From NCBI GenBank assembly GCA_016183985.1, contig JACPDN010000006.1, positions 930,001 to 994,000 on the forward strand: a stretch of DNA of 64,000 nt, given 5' to 3'. This stretch comes from Pseudomonadota bacterium (GTDB lineage: Bacteria > Pseudomonadota > Alphaproteobacteria > Dongiales > Dongiaceae). The notes beneath the pieces are model-generated. The model saw only the letters and a program-made list of their open reading frames with translations, searched no databases and had not been told where the DNA came from. Made by a program: the position numbers and the translations under genes. Shown here piece after piece: positions 42,119 to 52,627 of this stretch. Numbering within the stretch: position 1 is the first letter of the stretch; each line of letters begins with the position of its first letter.

Positions 42119-44439
42119 GGCCGCCGCTCCCGCAACGCATCGATCGCCGCCAATACCCGTTCCGGTGTCGCCGGCGCATCGAGTGCTGGCAGATGGCGAT
42201 AATCCGCAACGCTGGCAATAGCGTCCGAGATGGCCCGAAACACCGAGATCGCCAGCATCAAAGGCGGCTCACCGACAGCCTTCGAGCGGTGAATGGATTC
42301 TTCGCGATTCTCGGCAAAATCCTGCAATTGGACACGGAAGTCCGGCGGCCTGTCACTGGCGGTAGGTATTTTGTATGTGCTGGGCGCATGGGTCCGCAGC
42401 CGCCCTTTTTCGTCCCAGCACAGCTCTTCGCTGGTCAGCCAGCCCATGCCCTGAATGAAGCCGCCTTCGACCTGCCCCAGATCGATCGCCGGGTTGAGCG
42501 AGCGGCCCACATCATGAAGAATATCAACCCGCGTCACCCGGTATTCACCGGTGAGCGTATCGACCATCACTTCGCTGACCGCCGCACCATAAGCGAAATA
42601 ATAGAATGGCCGGCCGCTGGCCGTATTCCGGTCGTAATGGATCTTGGGCGTCTTGTAGAAGCCCGTGGCCGACAATGAAACGCGGTCAAGGTAGGCGAGC
42701 TTCACCAGCGCGTCGAAGCTGATCTCCTGCTTGCCGGCGCGGATGTGATTGGGCAAGAAGCTGACGTCCGATTGCGCCACCTGGAAATGGCGGGCGGCGA
42801 AATCCACCAGCCGTTCCTTGAGGGTCACAGCAGCCGCTTGCGCCGCCTTGCCGTTCATGTCGGAACCGGAAGATGCCGCCGTTGCCGAGGTATTCGGCAC
42901 CTTGCCGGTATGGGTCGCTGAAATCTTGATCCGCTCGAGATCGATCTGCAGTTCCTGCGCCACCACCTGCGCCACTTTCTGGAAAAGCCCCTGGCCCATC
43001 TCGGTGCCGCCATGATTGAGATGAACCGAGCCGTCATTGTAGATGTGCAGCAAGGCGCCGGCCTGGTTGAGGAAGCTGGTCGTAAAGGAAATGCCGAATT
43101 TCACTGGCGTCAGTGCGATACCGCGCTTCACGACCATGCTCTTTGCGTTCTCGGCGGCAATGGCCACACGCCTGGCTCGATAGTCGCTGCTCGCCTCAAG
43201 CCGCCGCACCAATTCGTCAACAATGCTGTCTTCCACCACCATGTGATAGGGCGTCACATTGCGCGTGCCATGGCCGTAGAAATTGATCTGCCGTATGTCG
43301 AGCGGATCGCGCTGCAAATGGCGCGCAATCGCATCGATCACTTCCTCGATTCCCAGCATGCCCTGCGGTCCGCCAAAGCCCCGGAAGGCCGTATTGGAGA
43401 CCGTGTTCGTCTTGCAGCGATGCGACAGAATGCTGGCATGGTCGAGATAATAGGCGTTGTCGGCATGAAACATGGCACGATCGGCGATAGCGCCACTGAG
43501 ATCTGCCGAAAAGCCCGCCCGTGCCGATTGCACGAAATCGATGCCGCGAATGCGCCCGTCGGCGTCAAATCCCACCTGCCAGTCGATGATGAAATCATGA
43601 CGCTTGCCGGTCATCACCATATCGTCGTCACGGTCGAGCCGGCATTTGGCAGCCCTGCCGGTCTTGACCGCAACGAGCGCCGCCAGAGCCGCCCATTGCG
43701 TCGCCTGCGATTCCTTGCCACCGAAACCGCCGCCCATGCGCCGTACCTCGACCGTGACGGCATTGGCCGGACGCCCTAGAACCTGGGCCACATTCATCTG
43801 CACCTCGGTCGGGTGCTGCGTCGAGCAGTAGACATGGACATCACCATCTTCCGCTGGCACCGCTAGCGATACCTGGCCTTCGAGATAGAAGTGATCCTGC
43901 CCGCCATGCCGGAACCGGCCAGAGAGCCGATGCGGCGCGGCCGCGATGGCACTCCCCGCATCGCCCTTTGACAGGCGCTGATCGTCAAGAACATAACTCT
44001 TGGCCCTGATCGCCTCATCGATATCGAGAATTGCCGGTAGATCCTCGTAAGAGATTTCCGCCAGTTTGATTGCAGCCAGGGCGTCAGCGCGCGTTTCAGC
44101 CGCCACGCAAAAGATCGGCTGGCCCCAGAACATGACCTCATCACCGCAGAGCAGTGGATCATCATGAGCGTGAATGGGACTGATATCGTTGACACCGGGA
44201 ATATCTGCTGCCGTCAGCACGCAGCAAACGCCGGGTGCCGTCCGCACGCGGGCGAGATCCAACGAGCGGATCCGGGCATGGGCACGCTCCGCACCGCGGA
44301 TGACGAGATGCAGGCAGCGCGCCGGTTCCGGCAGGTCGTCAACATAGAGAGCTTCGCCTGTCACATGCTTATGGGCGGAATCATGTGCGATCGCGGCGCC
44401 AACCGATCCCGAAATGCATGCCGTACCGATATCAGCCAT
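42115..44439 (-). CDS. xdhB: Xanthine dehydrogenase molybdopterin-binding subunit
   Basis: 774 aa from ATG 44439 (MADIGTACISGSVGAA), which overlaps the xdhA stop by 8 nt. It is an aldehyde-oxidase/xanthine-dehydrogenase molybdenum subunit. Substrate residues match xanthine enzymes: Glu in GGGFGGKESQ, Arg in FRGFGGPQG, and the catalytic Glu in KAVGEPPLMLA. It hydroxylates hypoxanthine and xanthine to urate and passes electrons to the XdhA 2Fe-2S centres. Alpha-proteobacterial two-subunit Xdh has the same layout. This places urate production next to the urate-degrading genes. Confidence 0.94.
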   Translation of the reverse strand: MADIGTACISGSVGAAIAHDSAHKHVTGEALYVDDLPEPARCLHLVIRGAERAHARIRSLDLARVRTAPGVCCVLTAADIPGVNDISPIHAHDDPLLCGDEVMFWGQPIFCVAAETRADALAAIKLAEISYEDLPAILDIDEAIRAKSYVLDDQRLSKGDAGSAIAAAPHRLSGRFRHGGQDHFYLEGQVSLAVPAEDGDVHVYCSTQHPTEVQMNVAQVLGRPANAVTVEVRRMGGGFGGKESQATQWAALAALVAVKTGRAAKCRLDRDDDMVMTGKRHDFIIDWQVGFDADGRIRGIDFVQSARAGFSADLSGAIADRAMFHADNAYYLDHASILSHRCKTNTVSNTAFRGFGGPQGMLGIEEVIDAIARHLQRDPLDIRQINFYGHGTRNVTPYHMVVEDSIVDELVRRLEASSDYRARRVAIAAENAKSMVVKRGIALTPVKFGISFTTSFLNQAGALLHIYNDGSVHLNHGGTEMGQGLFQKVAQVVAQELQIDLERIKISATHTGKVPNTSATAASSGSDMNGKAAQAAAVTLKERLVDFAARHFQVAQSDVSFLPNHIRAGKQEISFDALVKLAYLDRVSLSATGFYKTPKIHYDRNTASGRPFYYFAYGAAVSEVMVDTLTGEYRVTRVDILHDVGRSLNPAIDLGQVEGGFIQGMGWLTSEELCWDEKGRLRTHAPSTYKIPTASDRPPDFRVQLQDFAENREESIHRSKAVGEPPLMLAISVFRAISDAIASVADYRHLPALDAPATPERVLAAIDALRERRP

Positions 44440-45874
44440 GACCGCGCCTGCCGGCAAAGGTGACGCGTGTCGTATCCTCGGCGTCCGATGTTTCCAGATA
44501 GCATTTGCGCAACAGATTGCCCGCGACCTTTGCGCGATAGGCCGCACTGGCGCGCATATCCGTGATCGGCTGATAATCTTCGACCAGCATGGGGATTGCC
44601 GCTGCAATCGAAGCCTCTGACCAAGGCTTGCCGCGCAAGGCCGCCTCGGTCCGCAAAGCGCGTTTCGGCACCGCCGCCATCCCACCAAAAGCGATGCGGA
44701 GGTCTACCACGACACCGTTCTCGATCTTCACATGGAAGGCGCCAAGCAAGGCTGAGATGTCCTGGTCGAAGCGCTTCGATATTTTGTAGGCGCGGAACGA
44801 CCAGCCCGCTTGAGGCTTCGGCACATGAACTGCCTCGACGAATTCGCCGGCCTGCCGATCCTGCTTTCCATAGGCGATGAAGAAATCCTCGAGCGGGAGG
44901 GCCCGATGGGTCTTTCCCGCGCGTAACACCAAGGTGGCGCCCAGGGCGATCAGACACGGCGGACCATCGCCGATCGGTGAACCATTGGCGATATTGCCGC
45001 CGATGGTCGCAACATTTCGGATCTGCGCCGATCCCAGGCGCCGAATGACTTCCGCAAAATCGGGCCATAAGGGCGCCATTGCCGGCAGAAGGTCCGCATA
45101 GGTAACGCCGGCACCAATCGTGAGATGCGTTGGGGTTTCGACGATTTCCTGCAGATCGGCCACATTGCTGAGTGCAATGACCGGCGCCAGCTGGCGATGT
45201 TGCTTGGTCACCCATAATCCGACATCCGTGCCACCGGCAACCAAGGTTGCCTGCGGATGAGCGGCGTAGATTTCGGCCAATTCGGGGGCGCTGCGCGGCG
45301 CAAAATAGTTGAGGGTGTCATCTCGTGCAGCAATGCTTTGCAGTGCTGCAATTGTTTCTTCCTTGCGGACATCGAAGGCGTCTGCGCGCCGCTCCTTCAA
45401 CGCCAGCTGGGCTGCTTTCAGCACCGGCCCATAGCCGGTACAGCGGCATAGATTGCCGGCCAGTGCGTCGGCCATGGCGGCCGCGTTCCAATCCGCGCCA
45501 TTGCGGTATTGCGCAAACAGCGACATGACGATGCCGGGCGTACAGAAGCCGCATTGCGACCCATGCGCTTCGACCATTGCCTGCTGCACCGGATGCAGGC
45601 TGCCATCCGGCTGTCGCAGATCCTCCACCGTCATGAGTTGCTTGCCGTCGAGGCTGCCGACAAACTGGATGCAGGAATTCACCGCGCGATAGCGCAGTTG
45701 ATCGCCATCCAATTCCCCCAACACGACAGTACAGGCGCCGCAATCCCCTTCGGCACAGCCTTCCTTGGTACCGGTGCGATGACAAGCCAGGCGAAGATGA
45801 TCGAGCACGGTTTCGGTCGGCGACGACGGCTCGACCGATTTTGGCTCATGCCCCAGCAGGTAGCGGATTGTCAT
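44432..45874 (-). CDS. xdhA: Xanthine dehydrogenase Fe-S/FAD subunit
   Basis: 480 aa. Residues ~1-165 bind two 2Fe-2S clusters (CAEGDCGACTVV, then HGSQCGFCTPGIVMS and GNLCRCTGYGP). A middle FAD-binding domain (LVAGGTDVGLWVTKQ, TIGGNIANGSPIGDGPPCL) is followed by a CO-dehydrogenase-flavoprotein C-terminal domain. It takes electrons from XdhB and passes them to NAD+. It lies 12 bases after uraH and overlaps xdhB. The operon order uraH-xdhA-xdhB-xdhC fits a single purine-degradation transcript. Confidence 0.94.
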   Translation of the reverse strand: MTIRYLLGHEPKSVEPSSPTETVLDHLRLACHRTGTKEGCAEGDCGACTVVLGELDGDQLRYRAVNSCIQFVGSLDGKQLMTVEDLRQPDGSLHPVQQAMVEAHGSQCGFCTPGIVMSLFAQYRNGADWNAAAMADALAGNLCRCTGYGPVLKAAQLALKERRADAFDVRKEETIAALQSIAARDDTLNYFAPRSAPELAEIYAAHPQATLVAGGTDVGLWVTKQHRQLAPVIALSNVADLQEIVETPTHLTIGAGVTYADLLPAMAPLWPDFAEVIRRLGSAQIRNVATIGGNIANGSPIGDGPPCLIALGATLVLRAGKTHRALPLEDFFIAYGKQDRQAGEFVEAVHVPKPQAGWSFRAYKISKRFDQDISALLGAFHVKIENGVVVDLRIAFGGMAAVPKRALRTEAALRGKPWSEASIAAAIPMLVEDYQPITDMRASAAYRAKVAGNLLRKCYLETSDAEDTTRVTFAGRRGHG

Positions 45875-45886
45875 CGCCGCCTCTTT

Positions 45887-46237
45887 TCACGACCCGCGAT
45901 AGGTCGAATAGGCGAAGGGCGAGACCAGCAGCGGCACATGATAATGCTGGCCGGCGTCGCTGATGCCAAAACGCAGAGTCACCACATCGACGAAGCGCGG
46001 CTGGGGAAGTTCGAGACCGCGGGCCGCAAAATAGTCGCCGGCATGGAAATCAAGCTCGTAGGTGCCGGCGCGAAAATTGCTGCCCTCGACGAGCGGCCCG
46101 TCGCAGCGGCCGTCCGCATTGGTTCTGGTCTCGACCACGGACTCGCGCGATGCGCCGATGCGGTAAAGGACCACCCGCATACCGGCACCCGGCACCCCAT
46201 GCGCCGTATCGAGGACGTGGGTAGTCAGTCGGCCCAT
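45887..46237 (-). CDS. uraH: 5-Hydroxyisourate hydrolase
   Basis: 116 aa, transthyretin-related. It opens with RLTTHVLDTAHGVPGAGM, has the middle RTNADGRCDGPLVEG, and ends with the diagnostic YRGS tetrapeptide (AYSTYRGS). Conserved His9-type and Arg residues of the active site are present (THVLD and RTN). It hydrolyses 5-hydroxyisourate, the PuuD product, to OHCU for UraD. There is no signal peptide. It starts the xdh operon; about 60 bp upstream holds a 7-bp inverted repeat (46259-46265 and 46284-46290) that might be a regulator site. Confidence 0.94.
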   Translation of the reverse strand: MGRLTTHVLDTAHGVPGAGMRVVLYRIGASRESVVETRTNADGRCDGPLVEGSNFRAGTYELDFHAGDYFAARGLELPQPRFVDVVTLRFGISDAGQHYHVPLLVSPFAYSTYRGS

Positions 46238-46340
46238 GCCTGCCTCTTCCTACGGATTCCGCCATTTTCCCAAGCAGCATCGCATGGCGGGCCCGGTCAT
46301 CATCTCGGAAACTGTTCATAAACATTATCAAGGAAAGCTA

Positions 46341-46370
46341 GATAATACCCGTCCGCAAGCGGGTGTTATT
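46341..46370. other. Hairpin between uraH and the DUF6111 gene
   Basis: GATAATACCCG (46341-46351) pairs with 46360-46370 through 11 base pairs, two of them G-T, around an 8-nt loop. It abuts the end of the DUF6111 operon, which runs leftward. Its T-run on that strand is poor (CTTTCCTT), so it is only a possible terminator. Confidence 0.4.
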
Positions 46371-46635
46371 GGCTTTGGCTTTCATCCTCGAAATGCCCGG
46401 GCACGACCTTGCCGTCGACGACACTGGGCGGAATGTATTTGCCGCTGGGCGGCTCGCTCCCAGCCAGCCAGCCGGCGCCAAGCACGATCAGCACGAAAAA
46501 GACCCCGATTACGGCGAGCCAGGAAATCGGTACTTCCCGCACCGGCCGACCGCGCCTTTCCTGAAGGCGCAGATAAAGCCAATAGAGCAGCGCCGGCAGC
46601 AGCAACGGTATCGCGATTTCCAGGAAGGCACGCAT
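46366..46635 (-). CDS. Small DUF6111-like membrane protein
   Basis: 89 aa from ATG 46635, which shares a base with the NUDIX stop (TGATG). Two membrane helices at ~5-22 and ~40-58 flank a basic loop (RLQERRGRPVREVPISW). A short acidic soluble tail follows (GKVVPGHFEDESQSQ). Size, topology and the position after a NUDIX/DUF1285 pair match the DUF6111 family of alphaproteobacteria, which has no known role. The match is from memory of context and topology, not a search. Confidence 0.7.
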   Translation of the reverse strand: MRAFLEIAIPLLLPALLYWLYLRLQERRGRPVREVPISWLAVIGVFFVLIVLGAGWLAGSEPPSGKYIPPSVVDGKVVPGHFEDESQSQ

Positions 46636-47252
46636 CAGGCGGCACTCAATATTTCGGCCAGATTGTTGAGCATGCCGGCCGTAGCCCCCCAGATGTAATA
46701 ATTGCCATAGGGATAGACATAGAAATAGCGCCGCTTTCCCTGCCATTCGCGGCTTTCCATGCGGCGGCTACCGGGCTCAAGGAAGAAGGCGAGCGGCACC
46801 TCGAACACTTCCGCAACTTCGAAGGTGTCGGGATTGAGCGCGAAACCGGGCCGCACCAGGCCCACGACCGGCGTCACCTCGAAACCGGTCCGTGTCACAT
46901 AGATATCGAGCTGACCGATCAGATCGATATGCGATCGGTCGAGGCCGGTTTCTTCCTCCGTCTCGCGCAAAGCGGCGGCGATGGCATCTGCGTCTTCCGG
47001 ATCGAGGCGACCGCCGGGAAAACTGATCTGCCCGGCATGGTCATGAAGATGCTCGGTCCGCTTGGTGAGCAGCACTGTCATTCCTTCCGGCCGATCGACC
47101 AGCGGGACCAGCACCGCCGCCTGCACCAGCTTGCGGCCGACCATGTCCACCCGCATGTCGGGGTTGAGATCATCATCGCCGCGCGGAATCGGCGCCCCCC
47201 TGCGCCCGGGCACGACATCGCGAAAACGGGTCAATACCAGATCGCGCGGCAT
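46635..47252 (-). CDS. CoA pyrophosphatase-like NUDIX hydrolase
   Basis: 205 aa from ATG 47252, overlapping the DUF1285 stop by one base. The NUDIX box is GGRLDPEDADAIAAALRETEEETGL, consistent with GX5EX7REUXEEXGU, at about residues 85-107. The preceding KRTEHLHDHAGQISFPGG is the UPF0035 signature seen in CoA pyrophosphatases (NudL type). It cleaves CoA or other nucleoside diphosphate derivatives with Mg. The C-terminal helix ends at LSAA. Second in a DUF1285-NUDIX-DUF6111 operon. Confidence 0.88.
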   Translation of the reverse strand: MPRDLVLTRFRDVVPGRRGAPIPRGDDDLNPDMRVDMVGRKLVQAAVLVPLVDRPEGMTVLLTKRTEHLHDHAGQISFPGGRLDPEDADAIAAALRETEEETGLDRSHIDLIGQLDIYVTRTGFEVTPVVGLVRPGFALNPDTFEVAEVFEVPLAFFLEPGSRRMESREWQGKRRYFYVYPYGNYYIWGATAGMLNNLAEILSAA

Positions 47253-47776
47253 CAGGCAGCCTCGGCAAAGCCCAGCGGAAAATAGGAGCCGCCGCTCCAA
47301 ATTCCCAGTTCCGCCCGGCCGTTTGCCGCGCGGGTCTCGGCGAGATCGACCAGTTGATAGAAGACCGGCCGGGCGATCAGCGCATCCAGCGCCCCGCGCA
47401 CCCTTATATAGGGGCTCGGTGCACCATCGGGCGCAAGTTCGACGCGGATGGGGTGGGCGGCATCCGCCGTCACCCAATCCTCAACATTTGTCCGAAAAGC
47501 GAGGCTCTGTCCCTCGCCTTGACCGGTCACCTCCATTTCCACAGCCACGAAGGGGGCGTCATCGACGGTGATGCGACCGCGTTCGACCGGCGTGACCAGC
47601 CAATAAGAGCCGTCATTTTCTCGCCGCAATACCGTGGAAAATAAGCGCACCAAGGGCTTACGTCCGATTGGCGAGCCGCGATAGAACCAGGTGCCGTCCC
47701 GGGCGATGCGAAAATCGAAATCGCCGCAGGAGGGCAGCTTACTGAAATCGGGACTGCTTAAATCGAGGTTGGACAT
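47252..47776 (-). CDS. DUF1285 domain-containing protein
   Basis: 174 aa from ATG 47776 (MSNLDLSSPDFSKLP); a longer in-frame extension is less likely, but the ribosome site is weak in either case. It is soluble and beta-rich. DUF1285 landmarks are FDFRIARDGTWFYRGSPIGRKPLVRLF, SYWLVTPVERGRITVDDAPF and PYIRVRGALDALIARPVFYQLV. The function is unknown. It starts 77 bp from the divergent MoxR gene and heads a three-gene operon. Confidence 0.87.
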   Translation of the reverse strand: MSNLDLSSPDFSKLPSCGDFDFRIARDGTWFYRGSPIGRKPLVRLFSTVLRRENDGSYWLVTPVERGRITVDDAPFVAVEMEVTGQGEGQSLAFRTNVEDWVTADAAHPIRVELAPDGAPSPYIRVRGALDALIARPVFYQLVDLAETRAANGRAELGIWSGGSYFPLGFAEAA

Positions 47777-47853
47777 CGCCCGGTGCCTGGCGCTACGCTT
47801 CTGAAATCTAACGAAAAGATAAGCCATTACCATACGAGTGCAAGGAGGCCGAC

Positions 47854-48915
<1,062 letters not shown>

Positions 48916-48923
48916 GCGATCGC

Positions 48924-49853
48924 GTGGCGCTGACCGGCACCGACATAGACACCAACCCGCAGATCGCCCGCGACCGCCAGAAGGCGGAAGCTGCGGCGAT
49001 CGCTGAGCGCTTGCCGCCCTTGCTGCTGGCGGCCGAGCGTATTGCCGCCACGGTCGAGCAAGGCGTGCATGGCCGCAGGCGCACGGGGCCGGGTGAAGTG
49101 TTCTGGCAATACCGCCCCTATTATGCGGGCGACGAGCTGAAGCGCCTCGATTGGCGCGCCTCCGCCAAGACCGACAAGCTCTATCTGCGGCAGCTCGAAT
49201 GGTCGGCCTCCCAGAGCGTCTATCTGTGGTGCGATCATTCCCCGTCCATGGCCTATGGCAGCCGGCGCGACCTGCCCACCAAATCGGCACGGGCCCAGGT
49301 TCTCGCATTGGCGCTTTCCAGCGTCCTGGCCCGTGCCGGTGAGCGCGTGGGGCTCCTCGGCCATCCCGAACCGCCCAGCGCCGGCCGCAGTGTCACCGAA
49401 CGCTTGGCCGAGCGCCTGTTCATCGACGCGCGCGATCCCTCGAAGGCGCCGAGCGTGCCACCGCAAGCGGACCTGCCGGCACATGCCCATGCCCTCATCA
49501 TCAGCGATTTCCTGTCACCAATTGATAGCTGGCAGGAAGTCATCGCCCGCTTCGCTGCGCGCAACGTCCACGGTCATCTGCTGCAGGTGCTCGACCCGGC
49601 GGAGCAATCCATGCCGTTTACCGGCCGTGTGCGCTTTTTGGGCATGGAGCGCGAGGGCGACGTCCTCATGAGCCGCGCCGAGGGCATTCGCGAGCAATAT
49701 CTGGAACGACTCGCGACGCACCAGCAATCCTTACGCGATCTTGCCCGCCATGCCGGCTGGAGCATGACGGTGCATGTGACCGACGGTCCCGCCGCCACCT
49801 CCGTGCTGCAGCTTTATCAATGGCTCGCCGCCGACCGGGGGATGCGGCGATGA
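48924..49853 (+). CDS. DUF58 domain-containing protein
   Basis: 309 aa, GTG start eight bases after the moxR stop. The DUF58 signature is GEVFWQYRPYYAGDELKRLDWRASAKTDKL (RPY...GD..R.IDW.A.A). A VWA-like part follows: CDHSPSMAYGSRRDLPTKSARAQV with a DxSxS-like metal site, then ALIISDFLSP. There is no membrane helix, so it is soluble and likely a MoxR client. It overlaps the DUF4159 gene (ATGA at 49850-49853). Confidence 0.88.
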   Translation: MALTGTDIDTNPQIARDRQKAEAAAIAERLPPLLLAAERIAATVEQGVHGRRRTGPGEVFWQYRPYYAGDELKRLDWRASAKTDKLYLRQLEWSASQSVYLWCDHSPSMAYGSRRDLPTKSARAQVLALALSSVLARAGERVGLLGHPEPPSAGRSVTERLAERLFIDARDPSKAPSVPPQADLPAHAHALIISDFLSPIDSWQEVIARFAARNVHGHLLQVLDPAEQSMPFTGRVRFLGMEREGDVLMSRAEGIREQYLERLATHQQSLRDLARHAGWSMTVHVTDGPAATSVLQLYQWLAADRGMRR

Positions 49854-52627
49854 ATATCGGCAATCTCAGCATCCTGGCCCCGGCCCTGCTCGCCGCTTTC
49901 CTGGCACTGCCCATTTTGTGGTGGCTGCTGCGCCTTACGCCACCAAGCCCCAAGCGCGTTCCCTTCCCGGCCATCCGCCTGCTTTTCGGCCTCATCCCGC
50001 GCGAGGAAACGCCACATCGCACACCCTGGTGGCTCATCCTGCTGCGCGTCGTCATCGCGGCGCTGGTCATCGCCGCCCTGTCGCACCCTGTCTGGAATGC
50101 CGGCGCCAATTTCGGCCGCCCGGGACCGCTGATGCTGGTCATCGACAATGGTTGGGCGGCAGCGCCGCATTGGCGCGAAGCCAATCTCGCCGCCGACAGC
50201 CTCGTCGACCAGGCCGCGCGTGAGGGTCGCGATGTCATGCTGGTGCCGACCGCTCCCGCTCTGGGCCAGACCGGCCTTCCGCCGCCCGACCGGCTGGCAC
50301 CGCCGCAGGCCAAGGCCGCGATCGCCAACATGGCGCCGCAATCCTGGCCGGCGCGGCGCGATCTGGTCATCGAAATGCTTGGTCGCATGGCCGATAACAA
50401 TAGTCTGCCGACTGACCTCAATATCACCTGGCTCAGTGACGGCGTCGGGCTTCCGGGCGATAGCGACGCGGGTCTTGCCGCGCGGCTCGATAAGCTCGGC
50501 GACCTCCGGATCGTCGGGCCCCGAGATCTGCCGATCATCTTGCGTCCCGCCAGGATCGACGCCGCCGGCCTTAAAATCAAGGTGGAGCGGCCGATGGTGG
50601 GCGCCGCGCAAGACGTGACCCTGCGCATTCTCGATCACGACGGCCGCACCATCAGCCTCGGCAAGGCTGGCTTTGCCGCCAGCCGCAATTCGGTCGAGAC
50701 CAACATTCCGCTGCCGTTGGAACTGCGTGGTCGCGTAGGCGCCGTAATGCTGCAGCCCGGTGTCGAAGGCGATACAGGCCAGGCCGGCGGCATTGTCCTC
50801 CTCGACGACAGTGCCGGATCGAAACCCATCGGCGTCATCACCGACAATGCTGCGGCTGCACGCCAGCCGCTGCTGGGCGAACTCTATTATGTCGAGCGCG
50901 CGTTGCAGCCAGCCAACGAACTGCGCGTCGGTACGGTAGCGACACTCTCCAAACAGCCGCTCTCGGTCATGATCCTGCCCGATGGCAGCAAGATCAGCGA
51001 TGGCGAGCGCGCGGCGCTTGCCGGCTGGGTCGAGGATGGCGGCATGCTGGTCCGTTTCGCCGGCGACCGGCTGGCTTTGGCTGCCGATGACAATCTGCTG
51101 CCGGTGCGCCTGCGCCAGGGTGACCGCGTGCTGGGCGGCGCCCTCAGCTGGTCGAAGCCCGCCTCGCTCGCCCCCTTCCCGGCCGCCTCGCCTTTTGTCG
51201 GCCTCGACATCCCGAAGGATGTGACGGTGAACCGCCAGGTGCTGGCGCAGCCCGACATCGACCTCGGCGGCAAGACCTGGGCGCGCCTCAGCGACGGTAC
51301 GCCGCTGGTGACCGGGACCAAGCGCGGCGATGGCTACATCGTGCTGTTCCATGTCAGCGCCAATACCGCCTGGTCGAACCTTGCCCTTTCCGGCCTCTAT
51401 GTCGACATGCTGAACCGGCTGCTTCTGCTGGCAGCGGGCGTTCCCAGCACAGGCCAGGACAAGACCACGCCGCTGCCACCGGGCCAGATCATTGACGGCT
51501 TCGGCCGGCTCATCCCGGCACCGACCAGCCTCACGCCGCTCTCTGCCACCGATCTCAAGGAACAGATCAGCGGACCCTTGCACCCACCGGGACTTTACGG
51601 TCCCGCTGAGGGCCGGCGCGCACTCAATCTCACCGCGCATCTTCCAGCCGTTGCCCCACTGGGTCTGTCACTGGAGCCGCTGGCACCCTCGACGGCGGTC
51701 GACTGGAAGCCCTGGCTGCTGCTGCTCGCTGCCTTGCTGCTCGCTGCCGATATTATCATCGGCTTGGTCATGCGCGGGCTGCTGTCGCGCCACCGCGCCG
51801 CGACTGCGGCCAGCCTGCTGATCGCCGGTCTCTTCGTCATCGCCCCCACACCGCGTGCCCTGGCGCAGGAAAGCGATAGCGCACCCGCCGCCGTCCAGCC
51901 GATGACGGATGAGGAGATTATCGCTGCAGCGGATTCCACCCATCTCGCTTATGTGCGGACCGGCATTCCCAATGTGGATGCGACCAGCCGCGCCGGCCTC
52001 TACGGCCTCACCACCAAGCTGCTGGAACGCACCTCGGCCGAGATGGGCGACCCGGTCGGCGTCGATCTCGATGTCGACACCCTTGATTTCTACCCGATCC
52101 TTTATTGGCCCATTGCCGGCTCCAGCGGCACCTTGAGCGACCGTGCCATCACCGAAATCAACCGCTACCTCGCCGGCGGCGGCATGATCCTGTTCGATAC
52201 CGCCGACCAGAATGTCGTCGGCATCACCGGCGGCCTCGGCCCGGGTTCGATGCGGTTGCAGGAGCTGACCGGTGGCCTCGACATTCCGCCACTGGCACCC
52301 GTCGGCGCCGATCATGTGCTGACCCGCTCCTTCTATCTCCTCAAGGATTTCCCGGGTCGCTGGGTCGGCGGCACGCTCTGGGTCGAAAGCTCGCAGAACC
52401 GGCTGAATGACGGCGTCGCCTCGGTGATCGTCGGCAGCAATGACTATGCCGCCGCCTGGGCTACCGATGATTACGGCCAACCGATCTTCCCGGTGACACC
52501 GGGTGGCGAAAAGCAACGCGAATTCGCCTATCGCTTTGGCATCAACCTCGTCATGTATGCGCTGACCGGCAAGTACAAGGAAGACCAGGTCCATGTCCCG
52601 GCCATCCTGGAAAGGCTGGGGCAATGA
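49850..52627 (+). CDS. BatA-domain/DUF4159 fusion membrane protein
   Basis: 925 aa from ATG 49850, overlapping the DUF58 stop by 4 nt. N-terminal BatA-type region with two helices (~8-26 and ~55-75; LLAAFLALPILWWLLRLTPP, WWLILLRVVIAALVIAAL). Residues ~90-620 form a large periplasmic or cytoplasmic VWA/GATase-like body. A helix near 635-655 is followed by a second hydrophobic stretch that resembles a signal peptide with an ALA-QE cleavage site (ATAASLLIAGLFVIA then RALAQES). Then comes a DUF4159 domain (YPILYWPIAG, GGGMILFDTADQ, SFYLLKDFPGRW). It joins parts that are separate genes elsewhere. It is the central part of the MoxR cluster. Confidence 0.85.
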   Translation: MNIGNLSILAPALLAAFLALPILWWLLRLTPPSPKRVPFPAIRLLFGLIPREETPHRTPWWLILLRVVIAALVIAALSHPVWNAGANFGRPGPLMLVIDNGWAAAPHWREANLAADSLVDQAAREGRDVMLVPTAPALGQTGLPPPDRLAPPQAKAAIANMAPQSWPARRDLVIEMLGRMADNNSLPTDLNITWLSDGVGLPGDSDAGLAARLDKLGDLRIVGPRDLPIILRPARIDAAGLKIKVERPMVGAAQDVTLRILDHDGRTISLGKAGFAASRNSVETNIPLPLELRGRVGAVMLQPGVEGDTGQAGGIVLLDDSAGSKPIGVITDNAAAARQPLLGELYYVERALQPANELRVGTVATLSKQPLSVMILPDGSKISDGERAALAGWVEDGGMLVRFAGDRLALAADDNLLPVRLRQGDRVLGGALSWSKPASLAPFPAASPFVGLDIPKDVTVNRQVLAQPDIDLGGKTWARLSDGTPLVTGTKRGDGYIVLFHVSANTAWSNLALSGLYVDMLNRLLLLAAGVPSTGQDKTTPLPPGQIIDGFGRLIPAPTSLTPLSATDLKEQISGPLHPPGLYGPAEGRRALNLTAHLPAVAPLGLSLEPLAPSTAVDWKPWLLLLAALLLAADIIIGLVMRGLLSRHRAATAASLLIAGLFVIAPTPRALAQESDSAPAAVQPMTDEEIIAAADSTHLAYVRTGIPNVDATSRAGLYGLTTKLLERTSAEMGDPVGVDLDVDTLDFYPILYWPIAGSSGTLSDRAITEINRYLAGGGMILFDTADQNVVGITGGLGPGSMRLQELTGGLDIPPLAPVGADHVLTRSFYLLKDFPGRWVGGTLWVESSQNRLNDGVASVIVGSNDYAAAWATDDYGQPIFPVTPGGEKQREFAYRFGINLVMYALTGKYKEDQVHVPAILERLGQ

